From Paradevosia shaoguanensis (GTDB lineage: Bacteria > Pseudomonadota > Alphaproteobacteria > Rhizobiales > Devosiaceae): a DNA stretch of 64,000 nt. The notes beneath the pieces were generated by a model. It was not told the DNA's origin, made no database searches, and worked only from the letters and a program-made list of their open reading frames with translations. The stretch is from contig NZ_CP068983.1 in NCBI RefSeq assembly GCF_016801025.1, positions 2,844,501 to 2,908,500 on the forward strand, given 5' to 3'. Both the position numbers and the translations under genes were made by a program. Of this stretch, positions 33,258 to 42,425 are shown in pieces; within the stretch, counting starts at the first letter, position 1; each line of letters starts with the position of its first letter.

Positions 33258-34301
33258 TCAGCCTTCTGCAACGGAATTGTCGTTAATAAACCGCTCACCG
33301 AACGCGGTGATCAGCACGATCTTGCCGTAGGAGGCGCGGTCTTCCATGGCGCGGTGCGCATTGGCCGCCTGCGCCAGCGGCAACGTCGAAAGCCGCGGGC
33401 GCACAACGTTTCCAGCAGCGAAGGCCGGCCAGACATTGCGCCTAAGGCTTGCTGCGATTTCCGCCTTGGTCGCGTCGGATTGCGGGCGCAGCACCGATCC
33501 CAATATCGTGAGTTGCCTGCCCAAAAGTTGTGGAAGCGAGATTTGCGCGTTCACATCGGAAAGCGAAGCGAGCTGCAGGATCGTGCCGCCGCGCGCCGCC
33601 GCCTCAATGTTGCGCGCCAGCATGTCGCCGCCCGCAAAGCTCACGATGCGATCGGCGCCCTTGCCGCCGGTTAGCGCGCGCGTGCGTTCGACGAAATTTT
33701 CGTCGCGATGGATGATCACTGCCTCGACGCCCAGCCGTCCGCGTAGATATTCGGCCTTCTCCCGAGTCGAGACCACGCCGATCGGCCGTGCCCCGGCAAT
33801 CTGGCTGCGCGCGATCGCCGCCGTGCCGATGCCGCCCGCCGCGCCGTGCACCAGCACGTCCTGCCCCTCGACCAGCCCGGCACGCATCGCCAACGTCTGC
33901 TCGATGGTAAACCAGGTCTCGGCCAACGCGCCCGCCCAGATCATGTCGACGCGCTCGGGAATCGGCAGGACCTGACCGGCGGGTACGGCCACGTATTCGG
34001 CATAGCCACCGCCATTGCAGAGTGCGAGTACCGGTTCGCCCAAGGTGAAGCCCTCTACTCCCTCCCCAACCGCGACCACCTCACCGGACACTTCGAGGCC
34101 TGGGCGCGGCGAGTGCCAGGAGGGCGGGTCGTAGCGGCCCATGCGCTGGAGGACGTCGGGGTAGTTGACCCCCGCTGCCGCCGCGCGGATCAGGATTTCG
34201 CCCGGTCGTAGTTCGGGCAGGGGCGTTTCGACTGGCACCAACCCATCCGGGCCTCCGGGGGCGACGATATCGATGGCGAGCATTCTGGCGGGGAGCGTCA
34301 T
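33258..34301 (-). CDS. Zinc-free medium-chain quinone oxidoreductase (Qor-like)
   Basis: NADPH-dependent quinone or enone reductase of 347 aa. A GroES-like N-terminal domain (about 10-125; RAAAAGVNYPDVLQRMGRY) is followed by a Rossmann domain with QDVLVHGAAGGIGTAAIARS (about 150-170). It lacks the structural-zinc cysteines of alcohol dehydrogenases, which fits the QOR/PIG3-like branch. Single gene with no operon partner. Confidence 0.9.
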   Translation of the reverse strand: MTLPARMLAIDIVAPGGPDGLVPVETPLPELRPGEILIRAAAAGVNYPDVLQRMGRYDPPSWHSPRPGLEVSGEVVAVGEGVEGFTLGEPVLALCNGGGYAEYVAVPAGQVLPIPERVDMIWAGALAETWFTIEQTLAMRAGLVEGQDVLVHGAAGGIGTAAIARSQIAGARPIGVVSTREKAEYLRGRLGVEAVIIHRDENFVERTRALTGGKGADRIVSFAGGDMLARNIEAAARGGTILQLASLSDVNAQISLPQLLGRQLTILGSVLRPQSDATKAEIAASLRRNVWPAFAAGNVVRPRLSTLPLAQAANAHRAMEDRASYGKIVLITAFGERFINDNSVAEG

Positions 34302-34383
34302 GGCCTGAGGGTGGCGCGAAGGCGGTTGCCGGGCAAGGCCGTTAGGCTAAAATCCCGCCCGCAAAAGACAAAGGAGCGGCGAA

Positions 34384-34569
34384 ATGGATGAGGAAGAGGT
34401 TCGCAAGACCCCGTCGACCCACGAAGTGGGCATGGTCCTCGACGCGATATCCGAAGAGGAATTGCAGAGCAGGATAGGCCTGCTCGAAAGGGAAATCGCG
34501 CGGCTCAAGGCGGCTATCGAGGCTCGCCGCAAGACGCGCTCGGATGCCGAAAACTTCTTCAAGTTTTAG
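34384..34569 (+). CDS. DUF1192-family small protein
   Basis: Protein of 61 aa (MDEEEVRKTPSTHEVGMVLD; LLEREIARLKAAIEARRKTR) containing a short coiled coil and ending NFFKF. DUF1192 proteins of about 60 aa are common in Hyphomicrobiales and have no known function. AAAGGAG lies before the ATG. A hairpin with a T tract follows. Confidence 0.87.
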   Translation: MDEEEVRKTPSTHEVGMVLDAISEEELQSRIGLLEREIARLKAAIEARRKTRSDAENFFKF

Positions 34570-34651
34570 CCTTTCGGCGGCGTGAACAGGCAAGGTTAAG
34601 AAAAAGAGTCAAATTAACCTTCAATTAAGAGGTTCGGGGTAACCTCACGTT

Positions 34652-34673
34652 ATCCAGTCCTTTCTGGATTTTT
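34652..34673 (+). terminator. Terminator of the DUF1192 gene
   Basis: ATCCAG-TCCTTT-CTGGAT followed by TTTT. A 6-bp stem, 82 nt after the stop codon. Confidence 0.7.
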
Positions 34674-34718
34674 CAGAGTGGTTTCCCCCTCTGTTTGACG
34701 CCTCCCTGTTAACTTTCG

Positions 34719-34748
34719 AGAGCCGCCATCTGACGGCTCTTTTTCTTT
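34719..34748 (+). terminator. Second rho-independent terminator before rcdA
   Basis: AGAGCCG-CCATCTGA-CGGCTCT followed by TTTTCTTTT. It stands 46 nt after the first terminator and belongs to no identified gene. It may end a short transcript starting between them. Confidence 0.8.
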
Positions 34749-34842
34749 TGGGCGGTTGCAATTTGCGAAGGAATGGCAAGGCGTTAAGGTTGTCGCAAGG
34801 TTGCTGAAGCCTTTCCGGTGACGGCCCTGCCGAATAGCCGTA

Positions 34843-35397
34843 ATGTCCCCCGCGAAGCAGATGAGGAACGGACCGCCGGTGGGCGAGATTACTGACAAGC
34901 ACGCAGTGGCGATCGGCCCGCGCATCGTAGCGTCGGGCGGATTCGATTTACTCTATCGCGAGGGCATGTCGCTCATCGAGGAGGTGGCTGCCTATCTCGA
35001 CGGGACCGGTCGTTCCGAGAGCAAGGCGCTCAGCCGCGAATCCTCGTTCCTCTACGCCACCGAATCCATGCGCCTCACGACGCGCCTGATGCAGCTCGCC
35101 TCCTGGCTGCTGCTGCAGCGCGCCGTCAACGAGGGCGAGATCACCGCCGAAAGTGCCCGCCTCGAAAAGGAAAAGGTGCAGTTCTCGGCCACGCCGTCCG
35201 AGCGCGGCGGTCCGGGTTTCGAAGACCTGCCGATTAACCTCAAGGGCTACATCGCCAAGGGCGACCGGCTGTTCGACCGCGTCATGCAGTACGATCAGCT
35301 CGAGCGCGGCAAGGTGCCGGAACTGTCGACCGGCGGCGAGAATGGCATTGCCGATCAGCTTTCGCGCCTGCGCGCCGCCTTCTCGCCGGCCGAGTAA
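34843..35397 (+). CDS. rcdA: DUF1465 protein, RcdA homologue
   Basis: Protein of 184 aa with the all-helical RcdA fold (FDLLYREGMSLIEEVAAYLD; SFLYATESMRLTTRLMQLAS; SWLLLQRAVNEGEITAESAR). In Caulobacter RcdA is a ClpXP adaptor needed for degradation of the master regulator CtrA. The C-terminus ends in a short disordered tail. The ATG at 34843 gives a 30-residue leader; MRNGPPVGE at 34861 is an alternative start. Confidence 0.87.
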   Translation: MSPAKQMRNGPPVGEITDKHAVAIGPRIVASGGFDLLYREGMSLIEEVAAYLDGTGRSESKALSRESSFLYATESMRLTTRLMQLASWLLLQRAVNEGEITAESARLEKEKVQFSATPSERGGPGFEDLPINLKGYIAKGDRLFDRVMQYDQLERGKVPELSTGGENGIADQLSRLRAAFSPAE

Positions 35398-35448
35398 GGC
35401 AATCCCCAAACACGAGCGCTGCCCGGTGTTGCCGGTGCAAACACAAAC

Positions 35449-35475
35449 AAAAAGCCCGGCTTTCGCCAGGCTTTC
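35449..35475 (-). terminator. Terminator of rpmE
   Basis: Read leftwards, AAGCCTGGC-GAAA-GCCGGGCTT is followed by TTTGTTTG, 31 nt after the rpmE stop. It lies between the convergent rcdA and rpmE genes. Confidence 0.85.
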
Positions 35476-35503
35476 CGAAAACTTACCTGAAAGGCGCGCT
35501 GGC

Positions 35504-35725
35504 TTAGATGCCCAGGCCCTTGAAGCGCTCCTTGAAGCGCGAGACGCGGCCGCCGCGGTCCATCAGCTGGCCGGTGGTGCCGGTCCAGGCGGGATGGGTC
35601 TTCGGGTCGATGTCGAGCTGAAGGGTTTCACCCTCGGCGCCGTAGGTCGACCGGGTGAGGTATTCGGTGCCGTCGGTCATCACAACCTTGATGTTGTGAT
35701 AGTCCGGATGGATGTCTTTCTTCAT
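35504..35725 (-). CDS. rpmE: 50S ribosomal protein bL31
   Basis: Ribosomal protein of 73 aa ([40 protein letters not shown]). The CxxC zinc ligands of the zinc-binding form are absent, the usual state in rhizobia-like alphaproteobacteria. I chose the ATG at 35725, which gives the canonical MKKDIHP start. Divergent from the ABC exporter gene. Confidence 0.96.
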   Translation of the reverse strand: MKKDIHPDYHNIKVVMTDGTEYLTRSTYGAEGETLQLDIDPKTHPAWTGTTGQLMDRGGRVSRFKERFKGLGI

Positions 35726-35906
35726 GGGGCCTACCCTCAAATGGAACGGGCGCTGCGCGCGCCCGGAGAGCCGATGTCAAACTGGTTGCCGGGTTCATAT
35801 AGAAAGATGGCGGGCTCTGCAAGCGCGCAATCGTCGCGGCGAAAGCTGTTGCCGTGGCTGGTGCCACTGCCTATGTAAGGGGCGTTTTGAAAATGGGCCT
35901 TCCGAT

Positions 35907-37739
35907 ATGAGTGAACCGGTTCGCGGTTCGCGACTTTCCTCCGGCAAGGAGCCGGAGAAAGCTGCTCCACGCTCCCTGCAACCGCTGCGGCGGCTGCTCC
36001 CCTTCGTCATGCGCTATCCGTGGCGCCTGGTGCTTACCATTGTCTTCCTGCTGATCGCGGCGATCTCCTCGCTCGTGATCCCCAGCCTTGCCGGCGGGGT
36101 GATCGACCAGGGCTTCACCGAGCAGAACCTGTCGATGGTCACTTCCTATGGCTGGCTCATCGTCGGCGTCGCCGCGATCATGGCCATCGCCTCGGGCGCC
36201 CGCTTCTATTTCGTCTCGATCCTTGGCGAGCGCGTCCTCACCGACCTGCGCCGCGCGGTCTTCGACCACCTGCTGACGCTCGATACCACGTTCTTCGATA
36301 CCCATCGCGTGGGTGAACTCACCTCGCGCCTCAATGGCGATGTCGCCACCATCCGCGGCGCCATCGGCTCCAGCCTCTCCATGACGTTGCGGGGCTTCGT
36401 CACCATCGTGGGCGCGGTGGTACTGATGTTCCTCACCAGCCCTTATCTGGCGCTGGGCGTGGTGGTGCTGGCCCCGGCCATCATCTTCCCGATGATCCTC
36501 CTCAGCCGGCGCCTCCGCCGCATGTCGCGCCGCACGCAGGATGCGCTCGCCGACATGTCGGCCATGGCGACCGAAGCCCTGGGTGCCACCAAGACCATCA
36601 AGTCCTTCGGCCAGGAACCCGAGCAGTCGCGCGTCTACGCCGACCGTGCCGAAGAGAGCTACGACGCCGAAGTCACGCGCCTTGGCGCGCGCGCCGGCCT
36701 GCTCGGCCTCATCATGTTCCTCGCCACCACGGCGCTCGTCGTCGTCGTCTGGTGGGGCGCCCGCGCGGTCTTCGATGGTGCGGTGACCGTCGGCCAGCTC
36801 ACGCAGTTCATGATCTACGCGCTCATGGCCTCGAATGCCCTGACCTCGATCTCCGAGATCTGGGGTACGCTGCAGACCGTGGCCGGCGCGACCGAGCGGC
36901 TCGTCGAGATCATCGATACCGAGCCCACGCTTAACGCTCCGCCGGCGCCCAAGGCCCTGCCGGTCCCATCGCTGGGCACCGTCTCCTTTGACGATGTGAG
37001 CTTTGCCTACCGCAATCGCGACGACGAGAAGGTCATCGATGGCCTGTCCTTCGCCGTGCGCCATGGCGAGACCGTAGCCCTGGTTGGCGCCTCGGGCGCC
37101 GGCAAGTCCACGGTCTTCGCGCTCATCCAGCGCTTTTACGATGTCGATGAGGGCGCGATCCTCGTCGATGGCGTCGATATCCGCGAGGTCGACCCGTCCC
37201 AACTGCGTCATCGCTTCGCCTATGTGGAGCAGGAGCCAACGATCTTTGCCGGCACGGTCGCCGACAATATCCGCTTCGGCAAGCCCGATGCGAGCCAGGC
37301 CGAGATCGAGGCTGCCGCCCGCGCGGCGCTGGTTCACGATTTCGTCGTCGAGCTGCCGCATGGCTACGATTCGATCGTGGGCGAACGCGGCGTCATGCTC
37401 TCGGGCGGCCAGAAGCAACGCCTCGCCATTGCGCGCGCCCTGCTCAAGGACGCACCGATCCTCCTGCTCGACGAAGCCACCAGTGCGCTCGATGCACAGA
37501 GCGAGCGGCTGGTGCAATTGGCGCTCGAGCGGCTGATGGAAGGGCGCACCACGCTCGTCATCGCCCACCGCCTCGCTACCATCCGCGACGCCGACCGCAT
37601 CCTGGTGCTCGAAGCGGGCAAGCTCATCGACCAGGGCACCCATGCGCAACTGGTCAAGAAGGGCGGCCGCTACGCCGAACTCGCCAAGCTGCAATTCCGC
37701 ACCGACGAAGACGTCGAGCGCGCCGGCGCCGCCGAATAA
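35907..37739 (+). CDS. ABC exporter, fused membrane and ATPase domains (MsbA-like)
   Basis: Half-transporter of 610 aa. Six membrane helices lie at about 25-330 (LVLTIVFLLIAAISSLVIPS and onwards), with an ATPase domain after about residue 365. Walker A is VGASGAGKST, the signature LSGGQKQR, Walker B ILLLDEATSALD, and the H-loop VIAHRLAT. It would function as a homodimer exporting lipids or drugs. The ATG at 35907 is the first start downstream of the promoter region. Commonly annotated as an ABC transporter transmembrane/ATP-binding protein next to rpmE in Hyphomicrobiales. Confidence 0.94.
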   Translation: MSEPVRGSRLSSGKEPEKAAPRSLQPLRRLLPFVMRYPWRLVLTIVFLLIAAISSLVIPSLAGGVIDQGFTEQNLSMVTSYGWLIVGVAAIMAIASGARFYFVSILGERVLTDLRRAVFDHLLTLDTTFFDTHRVGELTSRLNGDVATIRGAIGSSLSMTLRGFVTIVGAVVLMFLTSPYLALGVVVLAPAIIFPMILLSRRLRRMSRRTQDALADMSAMATEALGATKTIKSFGQEPEQSRVYADRAEESYDAEVTRLGARAGLLGLIMFLATTALVVVVWWGARAVFDGAVTVGQLTQFMIYALMASNALTSISEIWGTLQTVAGATERLVEIIDTEPTLNAPPAPKALPVPSLGTVSFDDVSFAYRNRDDEKVIDGLSFAVRHGETVALVGASGAGKSTVFALIQRFYDVDEGAILVDGVDIREVDPSQLRHRFAYVEQEPTIFAGTVADNIRFGKPDASQAEIEAAARAALVHDFVVELPHGYDSIVGERGVMLSGGQKQRLAIARALLKDAPILLLDEATSALDAQSERLVQLALERLMEGRTTLVIAHRLATIRDADRILVLEAGKLIDQGTHAQLVKKGGRYAELAKLQFRTDEDVERAGAAE

Positions 37740-37808
37740 ACGCTGCTGCCACGCTCTGTCAGGAGCCCTGGGGCATCCTTCCTTCATCACAGAGGAAGGA
37801 TGATCCCC

Positions 37809-38174
37809 ATGAGCATTTCCGGCACCTGCCATCGCGGCGCGATGCATTTCACCGTCAATGCCGCGCCCACCGAAGCGGTCGAGTGCAACTGCTCCTATTG
37901 CAGCAAATCGGGTGGCCTCTGGGCCTATTACACCCCCGCCGACATCGTCGTCCAAACCTCCGATGCCGACCGCATCTACACGAAATCCGGCTACAACAAG
38001 CACCACTTCTGCGCCAATTGCGGCTGCCAGATCTACGGCACGTCGCCCGAATGGTCGCTGGACGGCAACCACGACCTCGAGAAGGTGAAGATCGGCATCA
38101 ATGTGAGGCTGCTCGACGATTTCGATCTGTCGACGGTGCGCGTGACGCGGATCGACGGGCGGAATATGTGGTGA
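37809..38174 (+). CDS. GFA-family (CENP-V-like) zinc protein
   Basis: Protein of 121 aa with the zinc-binding pattern of the GFA/glutathione-dependent formaldehyde-activating fold: Cys7 in GTCHRGAM, CNCSYC at 26-31 and CANCGC near 72-77. Most such proteins have no proven formaldehyde activity. I chose the ATG at 37809 because the AGGAAGG site sits 9 nt upstream; the ATG at 37800 would be jammed against that site. Ends 158 nt before the insertion sequence. Confidence 0.85.
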   Translation: MSISGTCHRGAMHFTVNAAPTEAVECNCSYCSKSGGLWAYYTPADIVVQTSDADRIYTKSGYNKHHFCANCGCQIYGTSPEWSLDGNHDLEKVKIGINVRLLDDFDLSTVRVTRIDGRNMW

Positions 38175-38332
38175 GGGGTGGGTGGTGCGGCCTGCGGCTG
38201 CACCACAACTCACGCTACGACTTCAATGACGGCGCGATTCTGACCGGCGCAAAGTTCTGGGCAACAATGGTGCAGCAGGAACTGGCGCAATCGGAACTGG
38301 GCGCCCCAGGCGCCCTTGGCCACCCCCTCCCT

Positions 38333-39176
38333 GGATCCGGACTCAATTGCACCAACATGGGCATAGTGCGGCGACAAGGGCGACTGAGAGGTAGTTCCTT
38401 GCGAGCTTGTCGTATCGCGTTGCAATACGCCTGAAGTCCTTGAGTTTGCACCACATGCGCTCGACGCGATTGCGATCCTTGTAGGCGATGGGGTCGTGAG
38501 GGATCGGCACCCGCCTGGACTTGGTCGAGGCGATTACGGCTTGGGCGCCCCGTTCGGCGAGCAGGTTCCTGAAGTGGTCGACGTCATAGCCCCGGTCGGC
38601 GAGCAAGCGCCGGAATGGGCCTGCCGTACAGACAAGAGCCTGCGCCATGATGATATCGTTGATGTTTCCGGCGCTCAGCAGTAACATGCGCGGACGCCCC
38701 CGGTCATCGACTAGGCCGTGCAGCTTGGCGGTTCGACCACCCGAGAACGGCCTATGGCTTGGGCGAGGTCCCCCCTTTGCGCCAGCAGCGGAGCGGTGCG
38801 CCTTGATGTGCGTGGCATCGATTGCCGCTCCTTCGAAGATGCCGTTGTGGCCGGTCAGAGCCTCGAACATCTGCAGCCACGGACCCTGACGGCTCCAGCG
38901 GTTGAAGCGATTGTAGACTGTCGTGTAGGGCCCAAACTCGGGCGAACAGTCCCGCCAGCGCGCTCCACACTTGAGCATATAGACGATGCCCGAGATCACC
39001 CGCCGGTCGTCCGCCCGGTGCGCACCCTTGCGGCCCCGCGGCAGAATCGGCTCGAATCCGCGTCCACTCATCATCTGTAAGGCACCGAACGCGTTTGCTC
39101 ATCATCAAGGCTCCCATGCCAGAAACCTTGCATCACCAATCAAACCGAGCCGCTAGCTCTTATTGAGTACGGACCC
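38333..39176 (-). mobile_element. IS5-family (IS427-like) insertion sequence, 844 bp
   Basis: Terminal inverted repeats of 15 nt are visible: GGATCCGGACTCAAT at the left end (38333-38347) and, inverted, GGGTCCGTACTCAAT at the right end (39176-39162), matching at 13 of 15 positions. Between them lies one DDE transposase gene on the minus strand, whose stop codon lies inside the left repeat. Length and organisation fit the IS427 group. I see no clear target duplication (left flank CCCTCCCT, right flank TAGTGCTG), so the element may be old or one flank altered. Confidence 0.85.
38343..39102 (-). pseudogene. IS5-family DDE transposase, 5' frameshift
   Basis: All three catalytic residues are present in one frame: AAIDATHIKAH (D), LLADRGYDVDHF (D) and NRVERMWCKLKDFRR (E with its R/K neighbours). 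The normal N-terminus MSKRVRCLTDDEWTRI starts at 39102 but lies in another frame. Skipping one base near 39054 joins it to EPILPRGRKGAHR and would yield a normal protein of about 252 aa. As it stands, translation could only start at the out-of-frame ATG 39074, losing the first 16 residues. Either a 1-nt lesion or programmed frameshifting; IS427-group frameshifts usually occur later in the gene, so I favour a lesion. Confidence 0.75.
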
Positions 39177-39335
39177 TAGTGCTGCCTCCAAACCTCTTTT
39201 TCTCTCCCGCTGTTGCTGATTAACTTCGGATCGCAACCACGCTGACGATTGGGGGCGGCGGGCCTCGTTATCGGGACGTCATCAAGCCGTGGAAGAATCC
39301 CGCCGATGGAACAGCCAACAAAGGGATAATCAACA

Positions 39336-40949
39336 ATGCAAAAGCTCGTTCTGGGGGCGGCTGCAGCGGCCATGGCGGCAGGATTTGCCGCGCCGGCCTA
39401 CGCAGAGTTCACCCTCAACATTCTGCATATCAACGATTTCCATTCCCGGTTCGAATCCATCACCGGTTCGGACTCGACCTGCAACGCCGAGGGCGAATCC
39501 AAGGGCGAATGCTTCGGCGGCATCGGCCGTCTCAAGGCGGCTCTCGACCAGACGCGGGCGGACCTCAAGGCCAAGGGCGAGAACGTCATTTTCCTGTCGG
39601 CGGGCGACGAATTCCAAGGCTCGCTCTTCTATACGACCTACAAATCCAAAGTCGTGGCCGACTTCTTCAACGAACTCGGCCTCGATGCGGCGGCCACCGG
39701 CAACCATGAATTCGACGATGGGCCGGACGAGTTCGCCAAGTTCATCGAGACGGCGAATTTCCCGATCATCGGCGGCAATTTCAACGTCGCCAAGGAACCG
39801 CTGCTGGCCGGCAAGATCGTGGGCGTGCACATCCTCGATGTCGGCGGCGAGAAGATCGGCATCATCGGCGCGCTGGCCGAGGATACGCCCGAAATCTCCG
39901 GCTCCGGCCCTAATGTGGCGTTCGAAAAGGCGGTGACCTATGTCCGCGGCGCCATCGAAGCGCTCGAGGCGCAGGGCGTCACCAAGACGATCGTCCTTTC
40001 CCATATCGGCTACACGGTCGACCAGGCGCTGGCCGAGGCCGTGCCGGGCATCGACGTCATCGTGGGCGGCCATTCCCATACGCTGCTGTCCAATACAGAC
40101 GAGAAGGCGGCCGGCCCTTATCCGACCGTCGTAAAATCGCCGGACGGCAAGGATGTGCCGATCGTCACCGCCGGCCAGTACGGCAAGTATCTGGGCGATC
40201 TCAAGGTCGTCTGGGATGACAACGGCAACGTCATCTCCGCCAAGGGCGATCCGATCCTTCTCGATGCCTCGATCAAGCCCGACGAAGGCTTCGTCGCCAA
40301 GGTGGCCGAGCTGGGTGCGCCGATCGAAGAACTCAAGGCCAAGGTCATCGGCAACGCGACCGAGGCCATCGAGGGCTCGCGTGAGGTCTGCCGCGCCATG
40401 GAATGCACCATGGGCAATCTCGTGGCCGACGCCATGCTCGATCGCGTCAAGGATCAGGGCGTCAGCCTTGCCATCCAGAATGGCGGTGGCCTGCGTGCCT
40501 CGATCGACCAGGGCGAGATCACGATGGGTGAAGTGCTCACCGTGCTGCCCTTCTCCAACACGCTCGCTACTTTCCAGCTCAAGGGATCGGATGTCGTGGC
40601 GGCACTCGAGAACGGCGTTTCCGATGTCGAGAACGGAGCAGGCCGCTTCCCGCAGGTTGCCGGGCTCAAGTTCACCTGGACCAAGGACAAGCCGGCCGGC
40701 AGCCGCATCATCAAGGTCGAAGTGCAGGATGGCGCCAATTGGGTGCCGATCGATCCGGCCAAGACCTATGGCGTGGTGACCAACAACTTCATGCGCACGG
40801 GTGGCGACGGCTATGCCGTGTTCAACGACGCCGGCACCAATGCCTACGATTTCGGTCCGCCGCTCGAGCAGGTACTGGCCGATTTCATCGCCAAGCAGGG
40901 TGGAGACTACAAGCCCTACACCGATGGCCGTATCGCCGAGGTGAAGTAA
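39336..40949 (+). CDS. Exported bifunctional metallophosphatase/5'-nucleotidase
   Basis: Periplasmic UshA/CpdB-like enzyme of 537 aa that removes phosphate from nucleotides. It has a signal peptide at 1-23 (ending APAYAE), then an N-terminal calcineurin-like domain with the dimetal motifs ILHINDFHSR, SAGDEFQGS, TGNHEFDDGPDE and VGGHSHTLL. A C-terminal nucleotide-specificity domain (from about 340) carries NGGGLRASIDQGEITMGE. Released nucleosides could feed the purine cluster that begins 60 nt downstream, though that cluster's first gene is convergent. Confidence 0.92.
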   Translation: MQKLVLGAAAAAMAAGFAAPAYAEFTLNILHINDFHSRFESITGSDSTCNAEGESKGECFGGIGRLKAALDQTRADLKAKGENVIFLSAGDEFQGSLFYTTYKSKVVADFFNELGLDAAATGNHEFDDGPDEFAKFIETANFPIIGGNFNVAKEPLLAGKIVGVHILDVGGEKIGIIGALAEDTPEISGSGPNVAFEKAVTYVRGAIEALEAQGVTKTIVLSHIGYTVDQALAEAVPGIDVIVGGHSHTLLSNTDEKAAGPYPTVVKSPDGKDVPIVTAGQYGKYLGDLKVVWDDNGNVISAKGDPILLDASIKPDEGFVAKVAELGAPIEELKAKVIGNATEAIEGSREVCRAMECTMGNLVADAMLDRVKDQGVSLAIQNGGGLRASIDQGEITMGEVLTVLPFSNTLATFQLKGSDVVAALENGVSDVENGAGRFPQVAGLKFTWTKDKPAGSRIIKVEVQDGANWVPIDPAKTYGVVTNNFMRTGGDGYAVFNDAGTNAYDFGPPLEQVLADFIAKQGGDYKPYTDGRIAEVK

Positions 40950-40964
40950 GGTATTTGCAAGCAC

Positions 40965-40992
40965 GTCCTCTCCCCCTTTGGGGGGAGGGGAC
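40965..40992. terminator. GC-rich hairpin between convergent 5'-nucleotidase and puuE genes
   Basis: GTCCTCTCCCCC-TTTG-GGGGGAGGGGAC, a 12-bp stem with one mismatch, lies between the stops at 40949 and 41007. It resembles the C/G-rich units at 4298-4418, so it may be a repeat that acts as a two-way terminator. Confidence 0.7.
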
Positions 40993-41006
40993 AGAAGTGT
41001 AGGTGC

Positions 41007-42425
41007 TCAGTCCGGCAACATCGCCCGCAGCCGTAGCAACGCGATCCGCTCTACCTGAGCGCAGGCCGTCAGGAATTCCGTCTCCTGCTCATTGCCCAGC
41101 CGCCGTTCGAAGGCATCGAGAATTTGTGCCTTCGTATGGTCGCGCACCGCGATGATGAAGGGGAAGCCGAACTTGGCGGTATAGGCATCATTGAGATGGG
41201 TGAAGGTCTCGCGCTCCTTGTCGGTGAGCGCGTCGAGCCCGGCCGAGGCCTGTTCGGCGGTCGAGGCTTCGGTCAGTCGCTTGGCGGCTGCCAGCTTTCC
41301 CGCAAGATCGGGGTGGGCGCGGAGGACGGCCATGCGCTCGGCCTGGCTGGCCATGCGGAACTGACTGCGCAGCGCGAAATGCAGACCCGTGGCCGTATTG
41401 TTGGCGATAGCAAGCTCGCCGTCCCAGGCGCGTTCCGCGATCCAGGAAGAATGCTCGAAGATCGAGCCGAACTTTTCGACGAACGTCGCCTTGTCCATCT
41501 GCGAGGGAACGAGGTCAAGCTTAACATAGGGGTGCTCAGCTGCCCAATGCCGGGCGATTTCGATGCGTCGTGGGGTCCAGACGAATTCGAAGCCCCTGAT
41601 GTAGTCGATGAACCGCTTGAGACCCATGAAGCGGCCGGGCTGGCCGGCGAGGCGGCAGTGAAGCCCGATGCTCATCATCTTGGGGCTGCCCGCCTTGCCC
41701 TCGGCGTAGAGGCAATCGAAGCTGTCCTTGAGGAACTGGAAGAACTGCTCGCCGTCCGAAAAGCCCGAGGCCGTCACGAACCGCATGTCGTTGGCTGAAA
41801 GCGTGTAAGGGATGATGAGTTGGGCGTGGCCCTTGTGCTCGCGCCAATAGGGCAGGTCGTCGTCGTAGGTGTCCGACACGTACTCGAACCCGCCTTCTTC
41901 CGAGACCAGGTCCACCGTGTTCAACGAGCAACGGCCGGTATACCAGCCAGTGGGGCGCTCTCCGGTGGCGATGGTATGGAGGTGAATGGCCTCATGGATC
42001 TGGGCGCGCTCCAGTTCCTCGGGCATGTCCTTGTGCTCGACCCACTTGTAGCCATGGCTGGCGATTTCCCAGCCGGCTTCTTGCATGGCCGTAACCTGCA
42101 TGGGCGAGCGCGCGAAGGCGGTGGCAACGCCGTAGATGGTGACCGGAATTTTTTCCTGGGTGAACAGGCGATGCAGCCGCCAGAAGCCGGCGCGGGCACC
42201 GTATTCGTACATTGATTCGATGTTCCAGTGCCGCTTGTCGGGCCAGGGCGCCGCCCCGATCACGTCGGCCAGGAACGCTTCCGAGCCGGCATCCCCATGC
42301 AGGATGTTGTTCTCGCCGCCCTCTTCGTAGTTGAGGACGAACTGCACGGCCACATAGGCGCCGCCGGGCCAGTTTGCCTTGGGCGGATTGGGGCCGTAGC
42401 CCTGCATGTCGCGGGGATAGCGCAT
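41007..42425 (-). CDS. puuE: Fused allantoinase (PuuE type) and OHCU decarboxylase
   Basis: Cytosolic two-domain enzyme of 472 aa. The N-terminal 310 residues are a polysaccharide-deacetylase-like allantoinase (MRYPRDMQGYGPNPPKANWP; AGWEIASHGYKWVEHKDMPE) that opens allantoin to allantoate. The C-terminal 150 residues are a 2-oxo-4-hydroxy-4-carboxy-5-ureidoimidazoline decarboxylase with the signature AHPDLAGKLAAAKRLTEAS, which makes S-allantoin. One chain thus makes and consumes allantoin, with HIU hydrolase encoded divergently 163 nt away. I chose the ATG at 42425 because family members begin MxYPRDMxGYG. Confidence 0.93.
   Translation of the reverse strand: MRYPRDMQGYGPNPPKANWPGGAYVAVQFVLNYEEGGENNILHGDAGSEAFLADVIGAAPWPDKRHWNIESMYEYGARAGFWRLHRLFTQEKIPVTIYGVATAFARSPMQVTAMQEAGWEIASHGYKWVEHKDMPEELERAQIHEAIHLHTIATGERPTGWYTGRCSLNTVDLVSEEGGFEYVSDTYDDDLPYWREHKGHAQLIIPYTLSANDMRFVTASGFSDGEQFFQFLKDSFDCLYAEGKAGSPKMMSIGLHCRLAGQPGRFMGLKRFIDYIRGFEFVWTPRRIEIARHWAAEHPYVKLDLVPSQMDKATFVEKFGSIFEHSSWIAERAWDGELAIANNTATGLHFALRSQFRMASQAERMAVLRAHPDLAGKLAAAKRLTEASTAEQASAGLDALTDKERETFTHLNDAYTAKFGFPFIIAVRDHTKAQILDAFERRLGNEQETEFLTACAQVERIALLRLRAMLPD

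Noticed and set aside
35871-38213. A 780-codon minus-strand open frame over the ABC exporter
   Set aside because: The opposite strand carries a clear ABC exporter with all ATPase motifs, and the antisense product shows none.
38752-39117. A 121-codon frame at the 5' end of the insertion sequence as an independent orfA
   Set aside because: Only its first residues resemble a transposase. The rest is the transposase sequence read out of frame, so I treat it as the displaced N-terminus of one gene.
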